DNA of 64,000 bases, from NCBI GenBank assembly GCA_002085155.1, contig NASX01000027.1, forward strand, positions 1 to 64,000, in the 5' to 3' direction. How positions within the stretch are numbered: position 1 is the stretch's first letter; each line of letters begins with the position of its first letter. Position numbers and translations under genes: made by a program. The notes below the pieces were generated by a model. The model did not search any database. It had not been told where the DNA came from and saw only the letters and a program-made list of their open reading frames with translations. Source of the stretch: Sorangiineae bacterium NIC37A_2 (GTDB lineage Bacteria; Myxococcota_A; Polyangia; Polyangiales; Polyangiaceae). Below, in pieces: positions 29,201 to 37,387 of the stretch.

Positions 29201-32200
29201 CGACTCCCTTAGCTCTCCCGGTGCTCTCCTTGTGGGCGCTTGCGCCTTGGATCGCCATTTGGGTGAGTCGGATCGAACCGGAGCGCGCCGTCGAGCCCTG
29301 GGGAGAAGCAGAGGCGCTCGTCTTTCGCCGCATTGCCCGCAAGACCTGGCGCTTCTTTGAGCGTTTTGTCGGCGAACTTGACCACGATCTTCCCCCCGAC
29401 AACTTCCAAGAACAGCCACGGGGCGTCATCGCCCACCGGACCTCTCCCACCAACATCGGTCTCTATCTGCTCTCGGTCGCCGCCGCGCGCGACCTCGGCT
29501 TCATCACGCTGCAAAGCGCCGTGGGGCGCCTTCATCGGACCCTTTTTACCCTCGAGAAACTCGAGAAACGAGAAGGGCACATCTTCAATTGGTACGACAC
29601 AAGAACGCTCGAGCCCCTCGAGCCCCGCTACGTCTCCACCGTCGACAGCGGGAATCTCGCCGGATACCTGATGACGCTCGCGGAGATCTGTCGGGAAGCG
29701 AAGAACACTCCCCTCGTCTCCGAACGTCTCTTTCTCGCCACGCTCGACGCCCTCTATCTCGCCAGGGAAGCTCATCGAGAACACCGATCGAGGGCCGACT
29801 CGAGCTCCCTCGTGAGGCAGCTGATCGAGCTCATCGAGTCCATCGAGGCGAGACGCACAAGCGACGAGCCTTTTGTGGGTCTGGTTTTCGAGGCGGCGCG
29901 TGAGAGCGAGAGACTCCTGTCCGGATGGCAAAGGGAGCAGAGCTCGCCTTCCGCACGGTCATGGATCGAAGCGGCTCGCGCTGGGCTTCGGGAGGCGCTC
30001 GAAACCTGGACCGAGTTTTCTCCGCATCTCGTGTGGCTTGAAGCTGCTGGTTTTTTCTCGAACAAGAGGCCACAAGAGTGGTCCGGGGTGCAAGAGCTCC
30101 TCGACCAGGCGCGGCGCCCCGCTCGCTTTCTCGAGGTTTCGGACGAGCTCAAAGAACACATCACCGCGCTGGCTCCGAACCTCGCCAGCAAGCCATCGCT
30201 CAAAGAGCTCACAAGCGCGCTCAGCCAGGCCCAGCGGAAGACCGAAGAGCTCCTACAAGAGCTCGATTCGATCGCTGCGCGTTCTGACGAGCTGGTCGGG
30301 GCGATGGACTTCAGCTTCCTCTACGACGAAGAACGCTCGCTTTTCTCCATCGGCTACAACGTGAGCAGCGCGCGCCTCGACAACTCTCACTACGATCTCC
30401 TCGCATCCGAGGCTCGGCTCGCCAGCCTGGTCGCAATTGCCAAGGGCGAGGTTCCCGTCAAACATTGGTTCCGCCTCGGGCGCTTGCGCGCCAAGTTCGC
30501 GAGCGCCCGAGGCCTGCTCTCCTGGAGCGGCTCGATGTTCGAGTACCTGATGCCGCTGCTCGTGACGCGGAGCTACCCGGACACGCTCCTCGATCAAACC
30601 TACCGATCTGTGATCGAACGCCAGATCGAGTACGCACGCGAGTTTGGGGTGCCCTTTGGCATCTCTGAGGCCGCCTACAACGTCATGGATCTCGGTATGA
30701 ACTATCAATACCGGGCCTTCGGCGTGCCAGGACTCGGCCTGAAGCCTGGCTTAGGAGAGGACCTCGTCATCGCGCCCTATGCGACGGCTCTCTCAGCTCT
30801 GGTCCGAGCCCAAGCCGCCGCGCGAAACTTCGAAGCGCTCGCCGCCGCCGGCCTCGAAGGGGAGTACGGCTTCTACGAGTCTGCCGACTATACGAAGGCG
30901 CGGCTCCCGCCGACCCGCAAGATGGTCGTGGTCAAAGCCTACATGGCTCACCACCAAGGCATGACGCTCGTCGCGCTCTCCAACTTGTTGACGGACTTCT
31001 CGATGCAGCGCCGCTTCCACGCGGACGCCCGCATCAAGGCCTGCGCGCTCTTGCTCGAAGAGCGCATTCCTGTGCGGGCCGGGGTCGTCGAGCCTGAGAC
31101 GACCCGCACTGCTTCGCCCCTGGCCCAAACCTTCGAGCAAGAAGTCACCGAGCACCTCGATCTTGCGCAGGCTCGCACAAGCCCCCCCCGCGGACACCTC
31201 CTAGGCCAAGGCGATCTTTCGTCCTGGATCTCCGCGGGAGGCGAAGGTTTTTTGACCTGGCGCGGCATCGACGTGCAGCGTTTCCGAGAAGAAGCGAGCC
31301 TCTCTTGTGGCGGGATCTTGCTCTACTTCCAGACCCCGAAGAGGAAACCCTGGTCGAGCGGCTATATGCCCACGCGCTCGGAGCCCAGTCACTACGACGC
31401 GATTTTTTCGGTGGACAAAGTGGAGCTCTCTCGCCGCGACGGTCCCGTCGAGACGCTCACGGAAATCACGCTGTCTCCCGAGCATCCCGCCGAGATCCGT
31501 CGTGTCACGCTCACGAGTCACGCAAGCTCCCCTCTCCAGGTCCGCATCACGAGCTTCACAGAACTCTCGCTCACCCCAAGGAGCGCCGACGTCGCTCACC
31601 CGGCGTTTCAAAAGATGTTCTTGGAGCTCGAGTCCCTGCCCAATCGTCCGGTCCTCATCGCCCACCGTAAGCGACGCTCGAACCACGATCCGCACGTGTG
31701 GATGGCTCAGATGCTGGTGGGCCTCGACCCGAAGATCGAGGTCCACCTCGGTACCTCCCGCGCCGCGTTCTTAGGGAGGAATGGCGACATCTGCGCTCCC
31801 CGGGGCCTCTCCGATGACAGCTGGCGGGATCAGCCGGGGACCCTCGATCCCGCGAGCATCCTTCAAGCCGACATCGAGCTCGACGCGGGAGGGCACGTGC
31901 GTTTCTCGCTCATCACCCTGCTCGCGGAGACCAAAGAGGCGCTCCTCGCCGACGTCGAACACTTCTTCGACACCCACAGCGTGGCGCGCGCCTTCGAGTT
32001 CGCGTGGGCTGATGCGCGCGTCGACCTCCGGCACCTCGGCATCACCTCGTCCAAAGCTCATCGCTATCAGCGTCTCTTGTCTGCCGTGCTCTTCCCTCAG
32101 GCAGGGCTCCGCGAAAACAACAGTCCTCCCATCAGCGTGCGGGGTCGGGATGCGCTTTGGTCTCAAGGTATCTCAGGAGACCTCCCCATCGTTCTTCTGC

Positions 32201-35070
32201 GGCTCGACGCTCCCGAGTTTACGGACCTTTGCCGCGACCTCTTGCTCGCTCACGAGTACTGGCGCCTGCACGGCATGGCCACAGATTTGGTCATCCTGAA
32301 CGAAGAAGCGGCAAGTTACCTGCAGCCGGTCCAGGACGCGGTCTTGAATCTGATCCGCTCCACCCCAGCAGAAGGCCACGTCGATCAGCGTGGCGGCGTC
32401 TTCGTTCGAAGAAGCGCGCTCATCAATGAAGAAGACCTCAAGTTGCTCGCGACCGCCGCCCGCGTCGTCCTGAGCGCTTCGAAGGGCTCCCTTGCGCAGC
32501 AACTTCGGAGCCTCACTCTCCACTCTCAGAACGAAGCCGGCCGCCCGCACCCGATCAGAGCTCCCCTCTCCCTTCCGAGGTCGTCAGCCCAGGACGAAAG
32601 GGGTGGACAAACTTTCCGAGCTCACGAGCGCGACGGCCAAAGCGAACGCGACCAATTGCTCTTCGAGAACTCGATCGGAGGCTTCGACCAAGAGACCGGC
32701 GCCTACCGGATGCGGATCGGGAAAGGCCAAAGGCCGCCTCAGCCCTGGAGCAACGTGATCGCCGGACCAAACTTCGGCACCCTTGTGACCGAATCGGGAT
32801 CGAGCTTCACCTGGTACCAAAACAGCCAGAAGAACCGGCTCACCCCGTGGTCCAACGACCCCACCCTCGATCCGTCCGGCGAGCTCTTCTTTCTCCGCGA
32901 TCTGGAGTCAGGCGCGTTCCACAGTCTGACGCCTTCCCCCGCCGGTGGCGACGCCATCTACGATGTTGTCCACGAGCCCGGTGTGACGACGTTCCGCCAC
33001 ACGCGCGAGGGATTGAGCGAAGAGCTCAGCGTCGGCGTCGACCCGAACGACCCGATCAAAGTCTGGCGCGTGCGCCTCGCGAACCATTCGTCCCGTGTTC
33101 GAAGACTCCGGGTCTACGCCTATGCCGAGTGGGTGCTCGGGCCGAATCGCGAGCAGCTCCGCGTCTCGACCATCACCTACCTTCGTCCCGATCTTCGGGC
33201 GCTCCTGGCGAGGAACCCGCTGTCGCCGTTCCCTAAATCTTGGGCCTTCTTGGCGTCGACGGAAGAGGTTCGCTCCATGACCGCCGATCGCGGCGAGTTT
33301 TTCGGCCCGTTTGGATCGCGCGCCGCGCCCGTCGGCCTCTTCGGAAGCAGGCTCTCCGGTCGCTCCGGAGCCGGACTCGATCCTGCCGCCGCCCTAGAGC
33401 TCGAGCTGACCCTGGCCCCTGGTGATGAGAGGGAATTCGCCTTCGCTCTTGGCGCAGGCGACGACGAGCGACAAGCCCATGAGCTCATCGCTCGCTACAA
33501 TCAGCGGAGCGAAGCTTCAGCGGTCATCGAACGGAGCCGGGACCAGTTCCGCTCACTCTTCGGGCGCATGAAGGTCCGCTCTCCTGATCCGAGCTTCGAC
33601 GTCATGGTCAATCACTGGCTACCGTACCAGGTGCTCAGCTGTCGCTTTTGGGGACGTTCTGCCTTTTTCCAATCGGGCGGCGCCTACGGATTCCGAGACC
33701 AGCTCCAGGACTCCATGGCTCTCCTTCAGCTCCGACCTGATCTCGCCAAGAAACACATTCTGCTCGCGGCTTCCCGCCAATTCCTCGAAGGAGACGTCCA
33801 GCACTGGTGGCATCCGGACACCGGCGAAGGTGTCCGCACCCATTGCTCCGATGATCTCGTTTGGCTCCCTTGGGCTGCGGTGGAGTACGTCACGACCACC
33901 GGTGATCACCTCGTCCTCGACGAGCCTGTTGGGTTTCTTCAGGAGCGTCGACTCGACCCCGGTCAGGACGATCTCTACAGCGTTCCTCCTGCCGCGGCCG
34001 AATCTGCGCCCTTGTATGAACATTGTGTGCGAGCCCTCGAAGCAGCGGTCACGCGCGGCCCGCGAGGGCTCCCACTCATGCGCGCCGGGGACTGGAACGA
34101 CGGCATGAATCGCGTCGGCGAAGGCTTCCGCGGGGAGAGCGTATGGCTCGGCTGGTTCCTCGCCCACACCCTCGCTCGTTTCGCTCAGGTCGCCGAAGAA
34201 CGCGGTGACCGCGCCCGGGCTCACTTTTGCTGGAGCGAGGCAGAGCGCATCGCTCGTGCAATTGATGAGAGCGCCTGGGACGGACAGTGGTACCAGCGAG
34301 CCAGCTTTGACGACGGTACGCCGATCGGGTCCCACGAAAGGAGCGAGTGTCGCATTGACGCCATCGCCCAATCTTGGGCCGTGATCGCGGGCGTCGGACG
34401 CGCCGATCGCGCCCGGCGCGCCCTCGACTCCTCGCTCGAGCACCTGTGGCTCCGGGAGGAGAAGATGATGCTGCTGCTCACACCGCCTTTCACGAGCGGC
34501 GAGCCCGACCCCGGCTACATCGCGACCTATCCGCCGGGAGTGCGCGAAAACGGAGGCCAGTATAGCCACGGCGTGCTCTGGACGGTGCTCGCCCTCCTCC
34601 TCGAACGCCGGAGCGAGGAGGCCTATCGACTCTTCCAAGACCTGAACCCGATCTCCCATACGAGCACGTCCGCCGAGGTCGAAAAGTACCAGGTCGAACC
34701 CTACGTTCTCGCCGCAGACGTCTACGCGGAACCGCGCCACCTCGGGCGGGGCGGGTGGACTTGGTACACCGGCTCAGCCTCCTGGATGTATCGCATCGCC
34801 GTCGAGTGGATCTTGGGATTACGGCGCCGAGGGGATGAAATCTTCCTCGACCCATGCCTCCCGCCCAGTTGGCCTCAGCTCGAGGTCGACTACACGACGG
34901 AAAGTGGCGGGACACTCCAGATTCGCCTCGACAATCCCCGGGGCTCGACGCACGGAGTAGCTCGCCTCTGGGTCAATGATGAACCGGCCCTGAGCTCGAG
35001 CATCGCTCTTCCGAAAGCCGGAGAGCGCACGCGCGTCCGCCTGGAGCTCGGTCCTCTCGGGGACGCGTGA
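26275..35070 (+). CDS. Cyclic beta-1,2-glucan synthase-like (NdvB/ChvB) protein
   Basis: 2931 residues, the largest gene here. Architecture matches NdvB/ChvB: membrane helices near 430-500, a GT84 glucosyltransferase domain with a DTDTE metal site (about 640) and RQHRW acceptor motif (about 786), more membrane helices to about 1030, a glycoamylase-like domain (YNVMDLGMNYQYRAFG, about 1466), then a C-terminal GH94 phosphorylase-type region with GDWNDGMNRVG (about 2604). Known relatives in rhizobia and Brucella make periplasmic cyclic glucans at the inner membrane using UDP-glucose, GH94 trimming chain length. The ATG at 26275 is preferred to an in-frame TTG at 26251. Substrate and ring formation here are inferred. 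Confidence 0.92.
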   Translation: MNQPVALVAPARAHFSSLDEDAVWDDPEHLRGEILPEVLLLEHAERLGEVHLRLETERGRASPLRRRFRKVRASIQEAYQVLAEGAERRRDPSPAELWLLDNGHVVEGQLREIEEDLPWGYLVQLPRMSSGKMRGYPLVYALCLDYLRYTDFHVDFETLERFVAAYQKQRALKIGELWAIPIMLRLGLVIAVSALATSEAQATDRDQADQWARRLLGEKGPLDRARPARGEEPQEALAELKKTARKQAPSDAFLVTLLRRLREHDEAPPEALAWINEQAEKMGTSSEALTRRHHLKQAAAQVSVGSAITSMRAINTLDWSVFFDSTSLVEETLRRDPSGVYSKMDAVSRDRYRHGIERLARASKQSELRVAETALHLAILGQGTREDYRAHVGYYLKDDGQTELWRDLNYRPRLTHRVERFRSKHPSLLYLGNITLITAALSALAWAALASAEAPLWLRAILYPGMLLASSEIAVAVVNAAVVALVSPRILPKFEFEDGVPESCRTMVVVPTLLGSEAEVRSLLDELLVKSLANPDEHLSFALLTDFPDADVAETEEDSRLLELVQAGIEELNSDQTRPRFFLFHRSRIWDEQEQRYLGWERKRGKLHEFNQLLRGKNDTTFSIVTAPEGLLHEVKYVITLDTDTELPPGVARRLVATIAHPLNRPIFNAQAGRVTRGHAMLQPRVGTSPMSARRSIYARLAAGPPGIDPYTTAVSDVYQDFFGEGSFVGKGIYDVDAFSAVMAGRVPENQLLSHDLFESIYARAALVSDVEVLDEQPASYAVAAGRQHRWIRGDWQLLPWLFPRTPAEEGTRRFDFRAFDTWRVVDNLRRSLLPPSLVLFMAATWAMGFETACVSTLLLVSVFWVPVFGRLVFAFARADSQLDWLGGLGGDLKSNAKQAWLSLTFLLDQAFVSLDAIARALYRQFWSRRHLLEWVSMRDAASRAPSSVLRVPRLLGSAFLALGAIALLIATDAPATPLALPVLSLWALAPWIAIWVSRIEPERAVEPWGEAEALVFRRIARKTWRFFERFVGELDHDLPPDNFQEQPRGVIAHRTSPTNIGLYLLSVAAARDLGFITLQSAVGRLHRTLFTLEKLEKREGHIFNWYDTRTLEPLEPRYVSTVDSGNLAGYLMTLAEICREAKNTPLVSERLFLATLDALYLAREAHREHRSRADSSSLVRQLIELIESIEARRTSDEPFVGLVFEAARESERLLSGWQREQSSPSARSWIEAARAGLREALETWTEFSPHLVWLEAAGFFSNKRPQEWSGVQELLDQARRPARFLEVSDELKEHITALAPNLASKPSLKELTSALSQAQRKTEELLQELDSIAARSDELVGAMDFSFLYDEERSLFSIGYNVSSARLDNSHYDLLASEARLASLVAIAKGEVPVKHWFRLGRLRAKFASARGLLSWSGSMFEYLMPLLVTRSYPDTLLDQTYRSVIERQIEYAREFGVPFGISEAAYNVMDLGMNYQYRAFGVPGLGLKPGLGEDLVIAPYATALSALVRAQAAARNFEALAAAGLEGEYGFYESADYTKARLPPTRKMVVVKAYMAHHQGMTLVALSNLLTDFSMQRRFHADARIKACALLLEERIPVRAGVVEPETTRTASPLAQTFEQEVTEHLDLAQARTSPPRGHLLGQGDLSSWISAGGEGFLTWRGIDVQRFREEASLSCGGILLYFQTPKRKPWSSGYMPTRSEPSHYDAIFSVDKVELSRRDGPVETLTEITLSPEHPAEIRRVTLTSHASSPLQVRITSFTELSLTPRSADVAHPAFQKMFLELESLPNRPVLIAHRKRRSNHDPHVWMAQMLVGLDPKIEVHLGTSRAAFLGRNGDICAPRGLSDDSWRDQPGTLDPASILQADIELDAGGHVRFSLITLLAETKEALLADVEHFFDTHSVARAFEFAWADARVDLRHLGITSSKAHRYQRLLSAVLFPQAGLRENNSPPISVRGRDALWSQGISGDLPIVLLRLDAPEFTDLCRDLLLAHEYWRLHGMATDLVILNEEAASYLQPVQDAVLNLIRSTPAEGHVDQRGGVFVRRSALINEEDLKLLATAARVVLSASKGSLAQQLRSLTLHSQNEAGRPHPIRAPLSLPRSSAQDERGGQTFRAHERDGQSERDQLLFENSIGGFDQETGAYRMRIGKGQRPPQPWSNVIAGPNFGTLVTESGSSFTWYQNSQKNRLTPWSNDPTLDPSGELFFLRDLESGAFHSLTPSPAGGDAIYDVVHEPGVTTFRHTREGLSEELSVGVDPNDPIKVWRVRLANHSSRVRRLRVYAYAEWVLGPNREQLRVSTITYLRPDLRALLARNPLSPFPKSWAFLASTEEVRSMTADRGEFFGPFGSRAAPVGLFGSRLSGRSGAGLDPAAALELELTLAPGDEREFAFALGAGDDERQAHELIARYNQRSEASAVIERSRDQFRSLFGRMKVRSPDPSFDVMVNHWLPYQVLSCRFWGRSAFFQSGGAYGFRDQLQDSMALLQLRPDLAKKHILLAASRQFLEGDVQHWWHPDTGEGVRTHCSDDLVWLPWAAVEYVTTTGDHLVLDEPVGFLQERRLDPGQDDLYSVPPAAAESAPLYEHCVRALEAAVTRGPRGLPLMRAGDWNDGMNRVGEGFRGESVWLGWFLAHTLARFAQVAEERGDRARAHFCWSEAERIARAIDESAWDGQWYQRASFDDGTPIGSHERSECRIDAIAQSWAVIAGVGRADRARRALDSSLEHLWLREEKMMLLLTPPFTSGEPDPGYIATYPPGVRENGGQYSHGVLWTVLALLLERRSEEAYRLFQDLNPISHTSTSAEVEKYQVEPYVLAADVYAEPRHLGRGGWTWYTGSASWMYRIAVEWILGLRRRGDEIFLDPCLPPSWPQLEVDYTTESGGTLQIRLDNPRGSTHGVARLWVNDEPALSSSIALPKAGERTRVRLELGPLGDA

Positions 35071-35074
35071 GCGC

Positions 35075-35095
35075 TGCTCCTCGCGAGGAGGAGCA
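35075..35095. terminator. Hairpin after the glucan synthase gene
   Basis: A perfect 8-bp stem (TGCTCCTC / GAGGAGCA) with a 5-nt loop, 4 bp past the stop codon and followed by CGTCTCT. It may also serve the convergent DUF1232 gene. Confidence 0.6.
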
Positions 35096-35141
35096 CGTCT
35101 CTCAGACCGGGAGCCCCGGGGCGCTGTCGAGCGACCCAAAC

Positions 35142-35642
35142 TCAGGTCGGAACATCCACCGGGTCGACCACAACAGGTCCGGCGCCGCGCACGCGGTCCA
35201 GAGGGCTCACGGGTGAGGCAAAATAGTCCACCCACGCGTAGCCCTTATACGCACAGTATGCTTCCAGATCGCGACGCAGCAGCCGGAGCGCCACCGCGAT
35301 CACCACAGCGTCATCGAGCGCCCCAATGCCGAGGAGAGCATCGGGGATCACGTCAGCAGGGTTCACCGCATACAAAAGAGCACCCGTGAGGATGGCGAGA
35401 GATCCCCACGGAATCTCTCGGTAGCGACCGGCGCGGAAATCCTTGAGAAGTTCAAGAGCGAGCGCGACCTGATTGGCAGTTCGATGTAAGCTCTCTGGAA
35501 TGCGCTCGAGAGGGGCCCCGAGCCGAACGCGCGCGTTGAAGCGAGCCATGAAGAGCTTTCCCACGCGCTCTTTCCAAGGCGGCTTGTCCTGCTCTCCGGT
35601 GGTATCCGCATGAGAGAATGCATCCGCTGCGATCGTTTTCAT
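35142..35642 (-). CDS. DUF1232 (YkvA-like) membrane-associated protein
   Basis: 166 residues. The central DUF1232 core is clear: a hydrophobic stretch LAILTGALLYAVNPADVIPD followed by LLGIGALDDAVVIAVALRLL at about 85-130. Members of this family are small membrane-associated proteins of unknown function. I start at the ATG at 35642 (MKTIAADAFSHAD). A longer open frame upstream runs through the 16-bp tandem repeats and is not credible coding sequence. Convergent with the glucan synthase gene, divergent from the epimerase. Confidence 0.85.
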   Translation of the reverse strand: MKTIAADAFSHADTTGEQDKPPWKERVGKLFMARFNARVRLGAPLERIPESLHRTANQVALALELLKDFRAGRYREIPWGSLAILTGALLYAVNPADVIPDALLGIGALDDAVVIAVALRLLRRDLEAYCAYKGYAWVDYFASPVSPLDRVRGAGPVVVDPVDVPT

Positions 35643-35717
35643 GCGATGAGAGCAAGCAAAGGAGGTGCCACTTTGAGATCCTCTGCGTCCGATGATGTTT
35701 GGCACATTGCCTACGTA

Positions 35718-35779
35718 CCTCCCGCGGAAATAACCTCCCGCGGAAATAACCTCCCGCGGAAATAACCTCCCGCGGAACA
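35718..35779. repeat. 16-bp tandem repeat, about 3.9 copies
   Basis: The unit CCTCCCGCGGAAATAA is repeated without change at 35718, 35734 and 35750, and partly at 35766. It lies in the divergent promoter region between the DUF1232 gene and the SDR39U1 epimerase. Each unit contains CCGCGG. There are no spacers, so it is not a CRISPR. Confidence 0.95.
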
Positions 35780-35888
35780 TGCGGTCGGCACCAAGCCCGC
35801 CCAGGCGCCGCTGACTCGCCCAATCTGGGCAATCCGCTAGCCTCTCGGCTGAGGCCAAGAGGTCACACCCCGAGCTCGAGAGAAAATC

Positions 35889-36797
35889 ATGAAGACGTTG
35901 GTCACTGGTGGCACCGGGTTCGTAGGAAAAGCGCTCGTCAGCGCGCTCCGAGATGCTGGGGGAGAACTTGTCGTACCCAGTCGTTCGCTCGAGCGCGCCC
36001 GACGGACCTTCCGACAATCGCAGATTGAGGTCGTCTCTTGGGATGGCAGAAGCACCTTAGATCTTCGTGGCGTAGATCGGATCGTGCACCTGGCAGGCGA
36101 ACCGGCCGTCGGTCGCCGCTACACGAGCGCTCTGAAGCAGGAAATATGGGCGAGTCGCGTCGAGAGCGCCCGCGCGCTCACCGAGAGCATCCGCCTCGCT
36201 GGCACTCATGGCCCGACGGTCTTCGTGTCCGCTTCAGGTGTTGGCTACTACGGCCCACGGGAGCCCCATGAGCCCTGCAAAGAGGACGATCCGCCCGGAA
36301 AGGACTTTCTGGCCAAAGTGTGTGTGGATTGGGAGCAGGCAGTCCGCGAGGCCGAATCCCTTGGCGTCCGCACCGCGAGCTTGCGCTTTGGTGTAGTGCT
36401 CGGAAAACGCGGCGGAGCGCTCGCCGTGATGGCCCGCCCCTTCCAAGCCATGGTCGGCGGACCGCTCGGAGACGGACGTCAGATGTTCCCTTGGGTGCAC
36501 GAAGAAGACGCCGTCCGCGCCCTCATCTTCGCCCTGGAGCGAAGGGACGTGCGAGGTCCCCTGAACCTCGCCGCACCCGAGTTCGTCTCGAACGAAGAGT
36601 TCAGCAAAGCCCTCGGCCGCGCGCTCCATCGCCCTTCCTTCCTGCGCGCCCCCGCCTTCGCCCTGCGTGCACTCTTCGGTGAGGGCGCTGAGCCGCTCCT
36701 CACTGGTCAGAGGGCCGTTCCCGATCGACTCACGAGCCTGGGCTTCACATTCCGCTTCTCGAAGCTCGACGAGGCACTCCGAGACTGCTTCTCCTGA
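35889..36797 (+). CDS. SDR39U1/YfcH-type NAD-dependent epimerase
   Basis: 302 residues of the TIGR01777/SDR39U1 group of atypical short-chain dehydrogenases. The Rossmann motif TGGTGFVGKAL is at the very N-terminus. HLAGEPAVGRRYT and SASGVGYYG are group signatures, and the C-terminal DUF1731-like region (LTGQRAVPDRLTSLGFTFRF) is present. The substrate of this group is not established. Human SDR39U1 and E. coli YfcH are relatives. Start is an ATG at 35889. Just after the stop a CTCGGCT-rich stretch leads to the convergent zinc-finger gene. Confidence 0.9.
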   Translation: MKTLVTGGTGFVGKALVSALRDAGGELVVPSRSLERARRTFRQSQIEVVSWDGRSTLDLRGVDRIVHLAGEPAVGRRYTSALKQEIWASRVESARALTESIRLAGTHGPTVFVSASGVGYYGPREPHEPCKEDDPPGKDFLAKVCVDWEQAVREAESLGVRTASLRFGVVLGKRGGALAVMARPFQAMVGGPLGDGRQMFPWVHEEDAVRALIFALERRDVRGPLNLAAPEFVSNEEFSKALGRALHRPSFLRAPAFALRALFGEGAEPLLTGQRAVPDRLTSLGFTFRFSKLDEALRDCFS

Positions 36798-36839
36798 GCT
36801 CGGCTTGGCTCTCGGCTCGGCTCTCGGCTTTGGCTCGGC

Positions 36840-37382
36840 TCAAACTGAGCTCGACGAAAGAGCGCCCTGCAGCTCCGCGACTTCTTCGTCGTTGAGCTCG
36901 CTCGAGCGGATCATTCGCTCCAGGATATGTTCAGTCGAGCCCAGGTACGCGAGCGCACAGGTGGGATGCAGAAAACCGGAGGGGTTGATCATGCCGTCCT
37001 CGACGAACTCAAGCGCAATCCGCAGAGAACCAGCCGCGATCGCCTCGCGACAGTGGCGACATTTCGCGCGTCCTGTCGTTGCCCTCTCGACGTGAGCCGG
37101 ACGGGTCCAGCGAGGGTGCTCTACACCGATCGCGGCGAGCGCCTTGAGCTCCTCAAGGGCGGCGGGCTCAGGCTGGGTCGACTCGGGGTCGGCGAGGGCT
37201 TCCAGAAACTCGGCGCTGCGTCGCTCCGCGCCACACACGAGATGGAACCAATGGAAGGACTCCCCGTCTCCGAAGGCGTTCGGAACGCTCGCCCCCAAGC
37301 GAAGGCTCCCCTTCTCGATCGTCTTCTTACAGGAGCGACACTTGGCGCGTCCGCTCGGAGCTGGTTCGATCTTGTGCGGCAC
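36840..37382 (-). CDS. Bacterial protein with two PARP-type zinc fingers
   Basis: 180 residues, made of two copies of a module with the PARP finger pattern C-x2-C-x(27-28)-H-x2-C. The first uses C15, C18, H47, C50 and the second C108, C111, H139, C142. Both begin GRAKCRxC and continue with I-x2-GSLR. In eukaryotic PARP-1 and DNA ligase III such fingers detect DNA breaks. Here no catalytic domain is attached. The start is a GTG 5 bp after the stop of the aldo/keto reductase gene, so the two form an operon. DNA-break binding is inference from the finger family. A helical linker of about 50 residues joins the fingers. Confidence 0.85.
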   Translation of the reverse strand: MPHKIEPAPSGRAKCRSCKKTIEKGSLRLGASVPNAFGDGESFHWFHLVCGAERRSAEFLEALADPESTQPEPAALEELKALAAIGVEHPRWTRPAHVERATTGRAKCRHCREAIAAGSLRIALEFVEDGMINPSGFLHPTCALAYLGSTEHILERMIRSSELNDEEVAELQGALSSSSV

Positions 37383-37387
37383 GGCCT

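Noticed and set aside
35718-35779. CRISPR array
   Set aside because: Units are directly abutted with no spacers and no cas genes are nearby.
35142-36017. Longer version of the DUF1232 gene reading through the 16-bp repeats
   Set aside because: The N-terminal extension is repeat-derived and unlike any family. The ATG at 35642 begins just before the conserved part.
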